Below, one piece after another: positions 20,001 to 30,300 of a stretch of 64,000 nt of DNA (positions are counted from its first letter, which is position 1; every line of letters begins with the position of its first letter). A program made the position numbers and the translations under genes. This DNA comes from Aurifilum marmelostoma. Its lineage: Eukaryota; Ascomycota; Sordariomycetes; Diaporthales; Cryphonectriaceae. A model generated the notes under the pieces. That model worked only from the letters and a program-made list of their open reading frames with translations. It searched no databases and was not told where the DNA came from. Location: contig JAMXSV010000001.1 in assembly GCA_027559495.1 (NCBI GenBank), positions 987,921-1,051,920 on the forward strand, read 5' to 3'.

Positions 20001-20861
20001 GGGCCACTCGTTGCCGTGACAGACAAGACAGACAGGCAAGAGGACGGACGGAGGGATGGACTATGAGTAAAGCGTATTGTCAAGTGTAGTGGGCTCACAC
20101 ATCGGGTTTCCTTTTGCCCCTGAACTCAAATGTAATCACTGGTGGGCGTATAAGGCGGGCCTGGCAGGGGTTAAAGTAAGATGAATAGACGACGGCCGCA
20201 GTTGTGTGTCAAGGTTGACCGGATCAAAGAGCCTCCCATTCGCGGTGTCCCGAGAATCCGCTTTTCGTATATATTATCCAAGATGGGTGCTTGTGCCGGC
20301 ACCCAGGGACGAGGGAGGACTGGTCCGCATCATTGTGCGTCATGACGAGTGCAGACCGAGCATTGGCGGTCTTCAAGTCAATTATGCGTATATCCTCTCA
20401 ACCCAAACATCACTTCTCTTTCTCCATCTCTCACATCAATTACGTTCTTGTCCCATCAAGACTTCATCACCTGCGGTATGACCAAAACAAAAGGTCAAAC
20501 AAGTCCAAGTTACTGATACAAGTTGGCATGCATGATATTCATTCCTCGTTCCCCGTATACTAACTGCTCTTTCCATGGCTTGGAAGGACAAGTGGTGGGA
20601 AACAACGGCAAAAATTCCCAAATGACGGAGAAACTGATAGCCTTTCTATACAGCCGTATTGCGCCGTCGCTGAAGTACCAGTCATTGGTAAAGTATCTGG
20701 ATGTCCACCTCAAAGGGGATCTGATCCATGATATCTGTCAGGGCCATCTCAAGATCCCCCATAAAAAAACCCTCGTCGCTGCTGTCCGTAGAGTCTGACC
20801 CGGTTGTCTGACGCTCAGTCGCCTCCCTCAAGCCGTGCGATTCCCCAAACCCGCGGGATGG
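20001..20861. other. Convergent 3' region between mvp1 and dcn1
   Basis: This gap holds the 3' UTRs and terminators of two convergent genes. Short frames on both strands lack conserved content. Nothing else is recognised. Confidence 0.6.
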
Positions 20862-22748
20862 CTAGTCCTCGTCCATCTTGTCCTCTACGGCCTCCGAAGG
20901 GTACTTCTTGCGGTACCAGGCGACAAAATCGTCAATGACACCAGGCCAAGAGTCCTCTGGGTTGTAGAATCGAAGGGCCTCGTCCTCCATGGTCTTGTTG
21001 GCGAACTCAAGGGTCATGTTCCACAGGTCCTTGCTGACTGAGTGGGTGAACTTCTCCTCAATGTAGTCAGCCCAGAGTTCAGACCAGTCGCGAGAGGCAG
21101 ACTTCCAGGGGCGACCTGGTGGTGAGAACAGGATGCCCCAGTAAATCTTTGCATATTCGAGTGCTAGTGACTTCTGCGATGCCTCCTTGCCGGCGATGAA
21201 GGCATGGCGGTAGACCTTGCGGAAGTAAAGGCGGTCGGAGGATAAGCTGGCGACGAGGTCACGGACGTGCTTCTTCTGGGCGGTCTTGCTGAAGGTGGTC
21301 AGATCGGTAGCCTTCCAGCCTTCGACGAAGCCCTGGCGGGTGATCTCGCCCATGGCGGGGGCCTGGACTAGCTCCATGGCTACGAACATCTCGGCGTTCT
21401 CGACGTTGATCCCTAGGGTTTGCTGCAGGTACTCGAGTGTGGTCTCGGTGGACAGGACGTCGCGGGTATCGCCACGTGCTGGGGTGACGAGTTCATCGTA
21501 GGCCTTCTCGATGGCAGAGACCCTGGCATCCTCGACGCTGCCAGAACTCAGGTACCTATGCGCAACCAATGTCAGTAGGTGATGCTTTGAAGAAACCCTC
21601 TCGTAACGGTGTGTCTTGTTTTGGACGGAGGGTGAGGTTCATCATCTTGGACAGGAGCTTCCTGGGGGGTGGGCAGGGAAAACGGATTGTGTGGGTGATG
21701 GTGGTGCGGGCTGTGATGTTGTTGGCAATCCAGGTCTTCGCATACCGAAAGGTATCGCGGCCACCTTGGTCATCACGCTTCCTCTTCTGCCTGGCCATGG
21801 CTTGGACTGGAGAGGGAGTGTGTGGTGATGAGGAGGGCACTAGTGGTGTGTATGGCTCAGGTTGTGAAGCACTCGAGGTGGCGGGAGATTGGCCTGAGTT
21901 GGACTTGGGCCCTCTCTTCAGCTTGTGGAGCAGCTTCTTGAACATGACTGCAAAAGCACCAGTGGTGGTGGTGGTGGTGGCAGGTACGCTTTGGGAGGTG
22001 AGGTTTGGGGGGCTGTCCGCCTGGCAGGTGCAGCTTTGCCCTGGACCTTCCTCTCCCCCAGCAGCTGCTTTGCAGTCACCACACAAGTTTTGTTGAGGGT
22101 CCAACCCAGGCCCCCAGCAACACAGCACAACACGTCCTATGCCCCCGCACACAAACACCCACTTCAGCCTTATGATCCTCTATATTTAACTGTTTGTTCT
22201 TGTTGCTGCTGCTACTGCTGCTGTTGAGCCGCACCACCATAAGTTCTTTGTGAATGTCTAGACTGTCGTCTCAACTTCGTCCCGTACGATGCGATAGATG
22301 GCTATGCAGGCAGGCAGGCAGGCAGGCAGAGGGATGATCCAGGAAGCTCGAGATGCTGTCGGCTTCGGCAGGGTACGACACACGGCACGATGGGGCAGAG
22401 AGGCAGGCGAGTCTGGTGAAATTCCTGGAAGGTCGAGAGAGGATGGCCAACAAGATACACTTACGTATCTGCCGCAACGTCCAACTTGTAGTTGGCGTTC
22501 TTGAGAAACTGTTTGTGGGAGGGGGGGAAAGACGTTAGCTGGAGGGTCCGGAAGGCAGGCGCACAAGGTCTGATTGGATACTCATGCGTCGATGGGACGA
22601 AACCATGGATACGAGGATACGGTTACAGGCAAATGCAAAGAGGGGGAGAAGGGGGAGACCTTACTCTCTGGGCTGTCTTCTCATTGGTTCCAGTGGCGGC
22701 CATGAACCTCTGGACCATGGCCTTCTGGATGGTGGTGAGAGGAGGCAT
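20862..22748 (-). CDS. dcn1: DCN1-like protein (cullin neddylation scaffold E3)
   Basis: Dcn1 brings the Nedd8 E2 Ubc12 to the cullin-Rbx1 complex and stimulates cullin neddylation. Exons 22748-22665 (84 nt), 22508-22465 (44 nt) and 21555-20862 (694 nt) give 273 residues, the usual length. Exon 1 reads MPPLTTIQKAMVQRFMAATG and exon 2 FLKNANYKLDVAAD; together they are the N-terminal UBA-like domain. Exon 3 begins YLSSGSVEDARV and holds the PONY (DUF298) domain, with KYPSE and DFVAWYRKKYP near the acidic C-terminus (EAVEDKMDED). Intron 1 is 156 nt. Intron 2 is 909 nt, very long for this genome, and contains a 200-codon open frame on the same strand plus GCAG and CTG microsatellites. An exon-3-only model starting MVAHRYLSS would lose the UBA region and is less likely. 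Confidence 0.92.
21556..22158 (-). other. 200-codon open frame inside dcn1 intron 2
   Basis: The frame starts at 22158 and ends in a TAG that forms the acceptor of dcn1 intron 2. The predicted product is Thr/Pro/Ser-rich, with a basic segment (MFKKLLHKLKRGPKS from about 21945) and KRKRDD. I recognise no family. It could be chance in a GC-rich intron, an alternative 5' exon or an upstream reading frame of an alternative transcript. There is no evidence of translation. Confidence 0.25.
22306..22329. repeat. (GCAG)6 microsatellite in dcn1 intron 2
   Basis: Six perfect GCAG units lie within the 909-nt intron. A short CTG-rich run (about 22203-22226) lies nearby. Both are simple repeats that could vary in length between strains. 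Confidence 0.85.
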
Positions 22749-24532
22749 GTTGACTCCCAAGCCCGCAGCCGAGGGACACAGGGGAAGAGAGAGACAGAGG
22801 TTACAGTATGATTCTGCTCCTGCTCGAGGTCGGCCCGAATATCGCGGTGCACGATCCCGCGTGGAGATTACCTACAGCAAGGCGCGGGCAGGGTAGACAG
22901 ATCCGGGGCTGGGTATAATTGGAACTGACCCTTATTTTATGGAGAGGAGAGATCTCGGACGGTTAAGACAGTAAGACAGTATGAACGGAAGGGTGAGGGG
23001 AGGGAGGGGGAAACGCGAGACGGAGCAGAACAATGTGACGACAGGGCTGACGCCCAAGGAAATGGAGAGGAGGGCCAAGCACAGCAACAACCATGAGTGC
23101 TCCCCTAGTGGGGTCAGGCTAACCTTTCAAAGGTGGGGTGAATTATTCAAGACCAGGGTCTCCGCTGGGCAGGGGGGCTGCTGCTACTGTACAGTACTTA
23201 GTGCTTGCACAAAACCCACAAGAATGCAGTGAAGTGTAACAACACTACACAAGCTGTCATGGCTCTGCCAGGTATACTACAGTATGTGAAATCATAGATA
23301 AGATTGGAATGCCTTGATACCTCAACAAGCTTTGGCCCAGCTTACAAGTATATGAGACATACATATACATCCTCTGCTTGCACAGCTGGGTGCCATATGG
23401 GTACGGACAGTCCTGGCTAGGTGGGAGGACCTCTTCATCAGTCCCACGAGACCTCAAAAAGGCAGGAGAGCAGCCACAGTTACTCGCATTCAGTGTCGAT
23501 ACCCAACCACTCCCTTCCCTTCAAAATTTAAAAAAGAGTCCAGACCAGAATATTGAGGTCAGCAGATGGGATATCCTTACCACCAATGGGAGGGTATGAA
23601 GGACAAGGATCGGTTGCGCCATCTCGCCATCAGGCCGAAAATGCACAATAAATCCGAGTGCTCCAAGACTTCAGATGGAGCTATGCACACCGATGCTACA
23701 CAGAGTACCATAGCTGTGGATCCCACCGGCAATGAAGTCGGCTCTTTGAGATCATATTATGGTGGGTGTGACGGTGCACTGCGGCGACAAAGCTCATGAA
23801 CAAGTGCATGTCCACCCCCAGCAGCCGTCTTTGTTGAGAACTGATCACTGCTATTCGAGAGACTTGGTGTATGCTATATTTGCCATGCAACTCACAACCG
23901 GGGTGGACACCTCAATTGAGGATTGATAGTACACACATATACACACAAACACATGTATACAGACCAACAATGTGCATTTACATGAAACAGAAGCCCAAGT
24001 TCCTGCAGAGCTTCAGCTCTATAGAGTCAAACATGTTATTTCAAGGGCAACAGGCAGCCAAGATACAATTTCTGGGCAAGAGACATCACAGAGGCTACTG
24101 CACAAATGCCAACTCAGTTATGCTCTCACGCGGCTCGCAACAGTGATCAATACAGAATGACCTGTTGCAATTTATCAGATGATCCCTATGCTACCCTTAG
24201 CAAATGCTCAGGGCATGCGACCTGCCTTTCCCCAACTCCTGGGCATGCAGACCCAATTGGCTCAGATGTGCTCCAACATGGTCCTCACCATCTGGTGTGC
24301 CTCGTAATTCTATCCCCCATTTTCGGTGCTGCCGCCACTGCCACTCTTGATGCAGTAAGGAAGCCGTATGAAGTCTCCGAGGACCGTTTCTCCTTCTCCA
24401 ACTTGGCGCGCACTGTCCCTCAGTTGTGTATTCCTCCCTCTAACTTCCATTGCCAGGTTGATTGCCATATAGAATTCACTCCTGTATAATGTCTCCCCTT
24501 CTCTCTCTTGTTCCCCCTCGTCCCTGCCCCCC
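22749..24532. other. dcn1 promoter to mrp17 3' end, no gene recognised
   Basis: The 1.8-kb region includes the dcn1 promoter (left) and the mrp17 3' UTR (right). Purine-rich tracts occur at 22980-23060. A 127-codon plus-strand frame at 24106-24489 has no recognisable domain. No tRNA-like cloverleaf or splice-consistent gene was found. Confidence 0.5.
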
Positions 24533-25059
24533 TCAGGAGCTAGTCAGCCAGTCGATCTGACCAAACCTCGACATCGTGTCCAGCTTCCCATCGCCCAGCT
24601 TCACGCTCGTGGAGCGGATCATGCGCGGGTCCAGCCTCAGTGCGTTGCACACTTCCTGCTGCGTCTTGGTGCTCGCGTCGTATCGCATCACAAAGTAGTG
24701 GCCGTTGTGGTGGAGCGCCTGGTTCTTGGAGATGGCGCGCGGCAGGGTGAAGACACCCCAATTGCTGATGGACCGGATCACGCCGCCCTGCTTGAGGACC
24801 TGCTGGCCGGCTGCAAGGACGATTCTGTGTAACGCAAGACAAACACACATGCTATGTCAGCGGCTTCTGTCTGCAACGTCTGGTGCAGGGTGAGAGCAGG
24901 GAGGTTTGTAGGGAGGGATGGATGCGTACTCTTTCACCTCGACAAGATTGCCGGGTCGTACCTGTCACGGCCGCGTTGTTAGCATCAGGCTCCCTTGTCT
25001 TTTCCTTTACTATATAGCGCACAGGGTTTGCTTACTATCCCAATCATCTCATACAACAT
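24533..25059 (-). CDS. mrp17: Mitochondrial small-subunit ribosomal protein bS6m
   Basis: bS6m is a component of the mitochondrial 37S subunit, related to bacterial S6. Exons 25059-25036 (24 nt), 24961-24930 (32 nt) and 24824-24533 (292 nt) join to 115 residues. The protein starts MLYEMIGIVRPGNLVEVKE and continues IVLAAGQQVLKQGGVIRSI, the compact S6 fold with its RS-N-WG-LP motif (NWGVFTLPRAISKNQ). Introns are 74 nt (GTAAGC...GACAG) and 105 nt (GTACGC...ACACAG). Both tiny 5' exons are needed to give an S6 N-terminal strand; the downstream exon alone would lack it. The short length agrees with yeast Mrp17 and fungal orthologues. Confidence 0.93.
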
Positions 25060-25552
25060 CTTGGCGGTTGGCGATGCGGCGACATGGACAGAAAGTTGCG
25101 TCCAGAAAGCTCTCGCGGCAGACGGGGCAAGAACGTGTGAAGTTGGGGCGGAGTTAGCCGAATGTCAATTTTCAGGCGAGCCGGCGGCGTGGGCGGCAGG
25201 CGAGCGGCTCTGCCAAGGCGGTTTGTGCCGGGGGTCAATGCTGGGAACCCCCCTGCAAAGTGACCTGAGGAAGTTCTATGGTAATCAACCACATCGCTCA
25301 AAGGCATAATACATCTAAGAACCCAGCTTCCCTCATAAGGCATTTCCATCGTGTTTCTTTTGTATCACACAGTTTGGAAAGGGTACGCTCATGTGTTTGT
25401 CACCCTAGACATAAGTGTGGAGCCACAGGCATCTTCAGCTCAAGCCTGATCACGGCCCGATGAATAAACCTGTGCCTTTCCAACGCCATCAGAGCCAGCC
25501 TACCCAACAAATTCTACAACAGTATAGGCATTGATCAGTGATGCATGCAATC
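25060..25552. other. mrp17 upstream region
   Basis: This 0.5-kb gap holds the mrp17 promoter and the 3' flank of the coding fragment at 25553. No further gene is supported. Confidence 0.55.
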
Positions 25553-25879
25553 CTAGGAAATCATCGAATCATGGACCCAATCCCCATAATTCCACAGTAT
25601 ATCATCGTCCATGACAGCCGGTATTCCAATACTGATATCGCCCTCTCCTGGACCTGCGCCCTGGCCATCGACATAGGTTGCCTCCAAGTCCATAGCCTCC
25701 TCCTCATCTGCATCCTCACCAGAGCTCTCACATTCCTCGTCCGTAGACTTGCTGTAGTTCATGAACCCGTCCTCCCAGTCCCACCAGATATTCTCATATA
25801 ATTGCTCCAAAGAATTATCATCGGTTAGCCCGTCAGAGCCCTCACCAATAAGCTTCTCAACACTTGCTTGCAAATCATC
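25553..25879 (-). pseudogene. Acidic C-terminal gene fragment cut off at transposon edge
   Basis: A frame from 25879 to a TAG at 25553 encodes about 108 residues beginning DDLQASVEKLIGEGSDG and ending ILWNYGDWVHDSMIS. A Glu/Asp-rich middle carries DEECESSGEDADEEE. There is no ATG. Upstream comes TAG and, 8 bp further, the first retrotransposon. The TAG may be a splice acceptor, or a RIP-mutated CAG. Composition is normal for the gene-rich side, so the fragment itself was not RIP-mutated. I do not recognise the family. Most likely it is the 3' exon of a gene whose 5' part was separated or destroyed by transposon insertion; the 5' part could lie just beyond 33445. Confidence 0.5.
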
Positions 25880-25887
25880 CTATTATA

Positions 25888-26349
25888 TGTAATAAGCACT
25901 GCCGTAACCGGGGTATACAATAAGTATATAAAGGGTTTATATTAGGCAAGAACGAGATCAAAGTATAATCCAAAGAATACAGAAATAATCTTTAAAGTCT
26001 TCTGCAGTATATTACTAGCGGTAAAGCTATTACTTATATCAGAGGTAATACTTAGATTAATAACTAAAGAGCTATATACTAAATCTATCTAATAGTAGCG
26101 AATATGTCCCTTATATAACTAGTCTTCGAATATAGCTAACTTAGATAGCAATATATCCGAACTATCTAGATATCTCTAGATAGCATATATTCAAAGCTAT
26201 CTATTCTAGTTAGTCCTTATTCTAACCCTAACCCTAAATTATATAATCCTAGCATAGCTCTATAGATAAATATTAAACTTTTCCTATACTAAGGGTTTTA
26301 TTCTAGATAGCCCTAATATGCTATATTATAATAATTGCAAATTATAATA
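25888..26349 (-). repeat. Element 1 3' LTR (variant A)
   Basis: The 462-bp LTR aligns over its whole length with 32979-33440. It is heavily RIP-mutated: the inner edge reads TTATAATA where the partner has GTCATAACA. It contains the telomere-like run TAACCCTAACCCTAA at 26223-26237. Confidence 0.9.
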
Positions 26350-26423
26350 TTATCTCTCTCTTATTAATTATTATTCTAAATAATCTTCTATAAGTTTCTT
26401 ATATATTATTTTATTGCTAGATT

Positions 26424-27083
26424 ATGCTTTCCTAATTTATTATATTAAATAGAGTTAATAAATCTTAATTTTTAAGTTCTTATATTAAGAAAATAAAATA
26501 AAAGGATTCCCTTTTTTTAATTATTCTTTAAAATGCTATTACTATACCTTTTTATTCTTTTTGCAAGAGTTATAGCATTTCGCCTTATTAAGTTTCTCCT
26601 AATAATTCTTCCTACTGCTTAAAATATATTTGCTTTAAATATTCTTAATATAATATCTAGAGCCTTAGCGCTTTAGAGATTTAATAGATTAGAGTTTAAT
26701 ATTAATATTTAGAGAAGCAGTTAAAGAATGCTAAGGGCTAGCTTTGCAATACTGCTGTAAAGATTAAGCATCTGCAGAAATAAAAGCATATATAGTTTAA
26801 GAAGATAATATGCGCAGTTTATTATAGCCTTAATAGCATAGAGGCATTAGAATATATAGAAGCTAAGGAGGAGCGTTATTATGCTTCTAAGATAGTCTAA
26901 AAGATAGTTTCTAAAGAATCTGCTGCTTTTGCTAAAGTTTCTAATTTTAAGGGATTTAATTAGAATTTTATAGATATAGGAAATGCTATAGTAGACTAGT
27001 TAGGTTTTCTAGCTAAAGGGTTGCCTACTGCAGCCTCTAGTTCTTATTCTGGGGTAGAGAGGTCTGCTAAAGAGGCCCCCTAA
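26424..27083 (+). pseudogene. Antisense accessory ORF of element 1 (RIP-inactivated)
   Basis: The frame runs from ATG 26424 to TAA 27083, exactly 660 nt, opposite to gag-pol and between the chromodomain and the 3' LTR, starting 75 nt inside the LTR. The stops noticed within it are TAA or TAG, as expected from RIP of CAA and CAG codons. Readable pieces include GNAIVD and AASSSYSGVERSAKEAP near the end. Copies in elements 2, 3 and 5 have the same length. The family is not identified; the element 6 relative has a Cys cluster. Confidence 0.7.
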
Positions 27084-27325
27084 ATCTTAGCCCTATTAGT
27101 TACTATTCTAGGCTTCGAATTAACTAGTATATCCCTAACTATTTATATCCTTTAACTAGTATAATATCCTATCTAGTATTTTCCTTTAGCTAGTAGTATA
27201 TTTTGCTAACTAGTAGGATATTAATTAATAAATTATATTCCTAATTATATTTCTGCCTAACTAGTCTAATTTCTAGCATACTAGTAGTTTATTTATCTAG
27301 TTTAGATCCTAATTGCTTATCTTTG

Positions 27326-30300
27326 TAACTAGTTTATCTAGTAGTCTTAAAGTGCTTATTATGCATAGGCTAAGTTTTCTTTGGGTTCCTATATATTTTT
27401 GCTTGCTAGATAGCCTTTCTATTTAATATAGTATTCTAAATTATGCTAAGAACCTCTATATCTTAGAATTCTTTCTACTTTATATTCTAGCTTATTATCT
27501 TTAGCTTTAATATTATTATTTATAAATATTTCTTATATTGCTAGTTCTAGGAGTAAAATATAGAATACTGGGTATATTCTTATTCCTGCTAGCAATGCAA
27601 GCTTATAGTTAACTAGAAAGATTTTTCTTAAGATTTTAAAGAGTTTGATTTTTTTATAATTAAGTTTATTATTTAATTAGATAGTTTTTATATTTTTTTG
27701 TTTTAAATAGACTTTATCTCCCTTCTATAGAATTAGTCTCTTAATCCTCTTAAAGTTAGCATATTTAGTTATTTATTCTTATATAAACTGAAGTTCTTAT
27801 TAAATATCTTCCTAAATCTTCTTAATGCACTATATTTATTTTTCTGCTGCTTTTGCATTTGCCCTTAGCAATGCTTTATAGTACGCTATTAGGTTATATC
27901 TATAGAATGCATAGAATAGTAAGGTCTTTATTATACTTATATTTGCGCTATTATATGCAAATTGCGCTAATAATAATAGTTTAACCTAGTTATTCTATTC
28001 CTAATTAATATAGTGCCTAAAGTATTATTTAATAATTTAGTTTATTTATTCTATTTGCCTATCTATTTATAAATAATAGGCTATTAATATTTTATAATAT
28101 ACTCTAAATTGCTTTATAAATAATATCTAAAAGTATAATACAAATTTTCTATTTCTATCTAAGATAATCTTTTCTAGTATGCTATAATTAGCAATAATTA
28201 TTCTGAGGAATATATATGCAAATTCTTCTGCTATACTGCTTTCTTTATAAAGAAGAAAGTAAGCATACTTGCTTAGTCTATAAATTACTATTAGGATGCT
28301 ATTATATTGCATCTTAGTTAAGAGTTCTTATAAGATAGATAGCTTAGTAATAAAGTCTAGGCTAATTAATTGCTAAATAGTTATAAGTACTAGTAAGGAT
28401 TATAGCAGTCTATAAGGCTTATATCTTTCTGCCTTATTTTTCTTATAACTATTGCATTTCTAAATAATTTTCTTAATTTATATTCTAAGGCTTAATAGAT
28501 TCTAATATTGCTTAATTTATTTATAAATAGCCCTAACTCCTTAGTGCCTATATGCTAGTGCGCTATATATATCCCTAATATATTCTTCTTATTCCTATAA
28601 AATTATTTCTTTTAGTTTCTTGCCCTAGTATGCAATCTTAAGTATTAAATTAATTTCTTATTTCTATATAAGATTCCCTTTCTTATCCTAATTGAAGAGT
28701 ATTTATTCCTTAATTCCTAATGCTAGTATATAATCTAATTATTGACTAAGAGCGTTTGCTTTAGTATTTTCTTTTTCTTAAATATAGCTAATTTTAATAT
28801 TAAATTATAAAAAGAATTCTGCTTATTATACTTATTATTTATTCAAAACTTTGATTATTATAAACAATATAAGGTTCTTATAATTAGTAAGTACTTTAAT
28901 CGGGTATTTTGCTCTAATAAGGTAGTATTGCTATTCCTAGAATGCATATACTATAGCTATAAGTTCCTTATTTAGGATTCTATATTATAATTCTAGACTA
29001 TTTAGCTTCTTTAAGAAGTTAGCAATAAAGTATAGTTTATTCTAATTATCTTATTAGATAAGTTCTCTGCTAAGTATATAGTCTAATGCATTAGTTGCTA
29101 TTTCAAATTCTTAGCTAAGATTAGCTTCTCTTAAAATAGGTTCTTATATAACTTATTCCTTAATAGCATTAAAGGCTTGCTGCTCTTTTCCTATCTAATA
29201 GAAAGATTTATCTTTTTTTATAAGCTTTATTATAAATTATATAATCTTTAAGTATTATTAGATAAATTATTAGTAAAAGTTAGCATATTTAAGGAATGCT
29301 TTAATGTTTATAATGCTTTTAAGTATTAGCTAATTCTTAATTACTTTTATCTTATCCTTTTGCATATATATATATTTAGGTTTAATTATATATTTAAGAT
29401 AATTAACTTTCTAAATATAGAAGTAGCTCTTTTTTAGTTTAATAAAGAGTTTAATATCTTAAAGAGTCTATAGCACTTTTTATATATGCTATCTATAAGT
29501 TGCTAAGTCTAAAGAGTAAATAAGGATATTATTAAAGTAGGCAATAATATAAATATCTAAATACTCTCTAAGTATCTAATTAATTATTTCTTAGAAAGAT
29601 GCAAGTGCATTAGTTAATCTAAATAGTATAACTAAATATTTATAGTGCTTATATCTTATGCAAAATACTATTTTCTATTCTTCGCCTGCCTTTATCCTAA
29701 TAAGGTTATATGCTCCTTTAAGATCTAGCGCTATAAACTATTATGCGCCTTATAGTTAATCTTATAGTTCTTTAATAAATAGTAATAAGTACTGATTTTT
29801 AATTATAATATTATTAAGCTATTTATAATTTATATAGAGTTATAGTTTGCTATTTTTCTTTAGTATAAATAGGATTAGGTATTTTGCTAGTAATTGTAAT
29901 AGTTGTATATAGCCTTTCTTTAGGTTTTTATTAAGGTACTCCCTAAGTGCTTTAAGTTATGCTTTATCTAGTCTATAGATAGAGAAGAATTTAGGCTAAG
30001 TTTCTTCCTTAAGTAGGATTTTATAGTTATATAAACTATATTCTAGTAGTCCTATAATTAATTCTCTTTAGAATAGTTTTGTAAACTTATAATACTCTTC
30101 TAGTATGCTAGCAAGTATTAAGATTAATTCTTCTTCTATTTTTGCTTCTTAGAGAAATAGTAGATACTATTAAGCATTTTATTGCAATTATTTATTATTT
30201 TTGCTTTATATTAGACTAAATCTTCCTAACTAGTCTTTATTTACTTATATTCTCAATCTATGCCTAACCTATATTTATAAGTTCGAGGCATTTATAGTTC

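Noticed and set aside
21560..21655. Box C/D snoRNA in dcn1 intron 2
   Set aside because: On the minus strand ATGATGA and, about 75 nt on, CTGA are bracketed by CCAA and TTGG, but the CTGA is also the branch site (CTGAC) and lies too close to the acceptor; no C'/D' boxes are clear.
24106..24489. 127-codon plus-strand frame
   Set aside because: No domain, no plausible partner exons, and it overlaps the 3' flank of mrp17.
26223..26237. CCCTAA repeats as a chromosome end
   Set aside because: Only two units, repeated at the same place in every LTR copy and followed by more retroelement sequence; they belong to the LTR.
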